Assembly: GCA_902788555.1 (NCBI GenBank)
Contig: CADAKQ010000006.1
Location: 1-64,000 of the forward strand
Origin: an uncultured Lachnospiraceae bacterium
Lineage (GTDB): Bacteria; Bacillota; Clostridia; Lachnospirales; Lachnospiraceae
Direction of reading: 5' to 3'
Length of the DNA stretch: 64,000 nucleotides
Part shown: piece after piece, positions 62,738-64,000 of the stretch
Layout of the letters: each line of letters opens with the position of its first letter
How positions within the stretch are numbered: the stretch's first letter is position 1
Translations under genes and position numbers: made by a program
The notes under the pieces: generated by a model
The model's database searches: none
Told to the model about the DNA's origin: nothing
Seen by the model: the letters and a program-made list of their open reading frames with translations, nothing else

Positions 62738-63232
62738 ATGGGTTTTAAATCAGTAAACGAAATAGAAAAATTTACATTTGACGATTGTGTTATCTCAAGC
62801 TTTAAGGTAAATGAAGCCGGAATAATCCTTGTGCTTGAGGCACTTATTGTAGACAGCAACAACTCACAGAATACCAATTTTACCGAAAGCTACGCAGACA
62901 CAACTACTGTAAGGTTTTTGGATGGAAAGATTATATCAGCAAAAAAGGACGGCTACAGGTATTATGATGCAAATGAGGTACTTCTTGAAGAAGTGCCGGA
63001 TACTGTTTTAAGTGATGAGGAGACTGATAATATAATTAAGACCTGTGAGGGAGCTTATTTATATTATATGGAGAAAGATACCGACCATGCATCTTCTGAA
63101 AATATATATAACATAGGATTAGAGTTTACAGACGAGGAAGATAATACGGCAGCAGATTCGTACGAGATAAAAGTAAGCTTTAAAGAGGCTATTTTTACAT
63201 GGGAGAGATATCTTAACAGGGTGCAGAGGTAA
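62738..63232 (+). CDS. Hypothetical cytosolic protein
   Basis: 164 residues that I do not recognise. It is acidic, beta-rich in prediction by eye (CVISSFKVNEAGIILVLEAL, TTVRFLDGKIISAKKDGY), with an acidic stretch (EFTDEEDNTAADSYE) near the end. The ATG at 62738 follows AAGGAG, and an in-frame codon further up lies inside the PaaI gene. No signal peptide or membrane span. It is probably cotranscribed with the thioesterase. Confidence 0.6.
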   Translation: MGFKSVNEIEKFTFDDCVISSFKVNEAGIILVLEALIVDSNNSQNTNFTESYADTTTVRFLDGKIISAKKDGYRYYDANEVLLEEVPDTVLSDEETDNIIKTCEGAYLYYMEKDTDHASSENIYNIGLEFTDEEDNTAADSYEIKVSFKEAIFTWERYLNRVQR

Positions 63233-63305
63233 AATGTGCGTTGTAAACACAAAAATATTTTTTTCAGAAAATAATAGGTTAGAAAAATATTGAGGTATTA
63301 CATAA

Positions 63306-64000
63306 ATGGACAGCTTAATCTACAGCCTTAATGCGACTATACCGATATTTACGGTTATGGTTGTGGGCTACATATTAAAACAGATAAATTTTCTGAGTGA
63401 AGAATTCGTATCGGTTGCGAATAAATTCGTATTCAAGGTGTGTCTTCCGTGTATGCTATTCTTAGATGTATGGAAGACAGACATACTGCACAACTTTGAC
63501 GGTAAATATATCGGCTTTTGCGCAGTGGTTACACTTGTTAGTATTATTTCCATATGGGTACTTTCCAAGCTTTTGCTTAAGGATAAATCAGAGGTGGGTG
63601 CCTTTGTTCAATGTTCATACAGGAGTAGTGCCGCCATACTCGGCATAGCATTTATACAAAATGTGTACGGTGATTCGGGTATGGGACCGCTTATGATTAT
63701 CGGAGCAGTACCGCTTTACAATATATTCGCAGTTATAATCCTTACCTTTGAAAGTAACGACAAAGCCACTAAAAATGATAAAAGCCGTATAAAACACGCA
63801 TTTATCAATATACTTAAAAATCCTATTATAATAGGCATATTTTTAGGAATTATAGCTTCGGTTATCGGTTTAAAGCTTCCTGTAATGCTTGAAAAGCCGA
63901 TACAGTACTTAGGCGGTATGGCTTCGCCTCTTGCACTTATAGCCATAGGTGCAGGTTTTGAGGGAAGAAAGGCACTTGCCAAGATAAAGCCTACACTTGC
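63306..64000 (+). CDS. AEC (auxin efflux carrier) family transporter, 3' end outside window
   Basis: The reading frame from ATG 63306 (GAGG 16 bases before) has no stop before the window ends, so the gene is cut off after ~231 residues. MDSLIYSLNATIPIFTVMVV, VVGYILKQINFLSEEFVSVA and KFVFKVCLPCMLFLDVW are typical of AEC transporters, which have ten membrane spans and move organic anions such as malate. The fragment covers about seven spans up to GGMASPLALIAIGAGFEG. Confidence 0.88.
   Translation, partial: MDSLIYSLNATIPIFTVMVVGYILKQINFLSEEFVSVANKFVFKVCLPCMLFLDVWKTDILHNFDGKYIGFCAVVTLVSIISIWVLSKLLLKDKSEVGAFVQCSYRSSAAILGIAFIQNVYGDSGMGPLMIIGAVPLYNIFAVIILTFESNDKATKNDKSRIKHAFINILKNPIIIGIFLGIIASVIGLKLPVMLEKPIQYLGGMASPLALIAIGAGFEGRKALAKIKPTL

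Overview
The window is AT-rich bacterial DNA from a low-GC Gram-positive of the class Clostridia, most likely a Lachnospiraceae member. The reasons are the gene order tig-clpP-clpX-engB and rho-rpmE-DUF1385-prmC-prfA, SPKTG-type sortase anchoring of a giant InlB-repeat surface protein, an alpha/beta-type small acid-soluble spore protein, strong AGGAGG-like ribosome binding sites, and families common in Lachnospiraceae (DUF4364, DUF5688). Almost every gene is on the + strand; only the DUF4364 gene and bioB are on the - strand. I see no rRNA, tRNA, CRISPR array, prophage or intact insertion sequence.

Layout. 1-3000: the end of a leucine-rich/wall-repeat surface protein, then mtnN and luxS (SAH detoxification and AI-2 synthesis) and a small unknown gene. 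3069-9233: a 2054-residue wall-anchored protein with a GGNT tandem-repeat stalk, followed by a spore SASP gene. 9792-13692: trigger factor, ClpP, ClpX and EngB (protein quality control and ribosome assembly). 13722-20925: a DUF4364 regulator divergent from rho, then rpmE, DUF1385, prmC, prfA and two unknown genes. 20930-30969: bioB with a clear BirA operator, a membrane spermidine-synthase-like protein, a YhaO/YhaN-like nuclease-ATPase pair, pepD-hisC, and DUF5688. 31050-33847: cold-shock protein, a TetR gene coupled to a CheY-like receiver, and rarA. 33942-39251: an efflux-type ABC operon (adaptor, ATPase, second adaptor, FtsX/MacB permease, small membrane protein). 39412-44766: SEC-C protein, UvrD-like helicase, a decayed 7TM sensor kinase bracketed by 12-bp direct repeats, and prfC. 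44784-50968: a large Tubulin_2-like GTPase, a small leader-peptide-like gene broken by an amber codon, trkA-trkH (K+ uptake), and an unknown gene. 51068-53973: 33-bp-periodic repeats in front of a DUF4143-type AAA ATPase, a HAD phosphatase and an Rpn-nuclease remnant. 54041-58010: a YtrA-like operon (ABC ATPase, two permeases, CPBP protease, GntR regulator) with a perfect palindromic operator over its promoter. 58136-64000: two unknown membrane proteins, thioesterases, NudC-type Nudix hydrolase, ACT protein, SpoU methyltransferase, an unknown gene, and a truncated AEC transporter.

Most of the window is conserved housekeeping sequence. The parts least explained by known families are the Tubulin_2 protein with its amber-interrupted small partner, the 33-bp iterated upstream region, the two-adaptor ABC operon, and the operator-like palindromes at the bioB, DUF4364, TetR and GntR/ABC promoters. 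All assignments come from reading the sequence; no database search was run.
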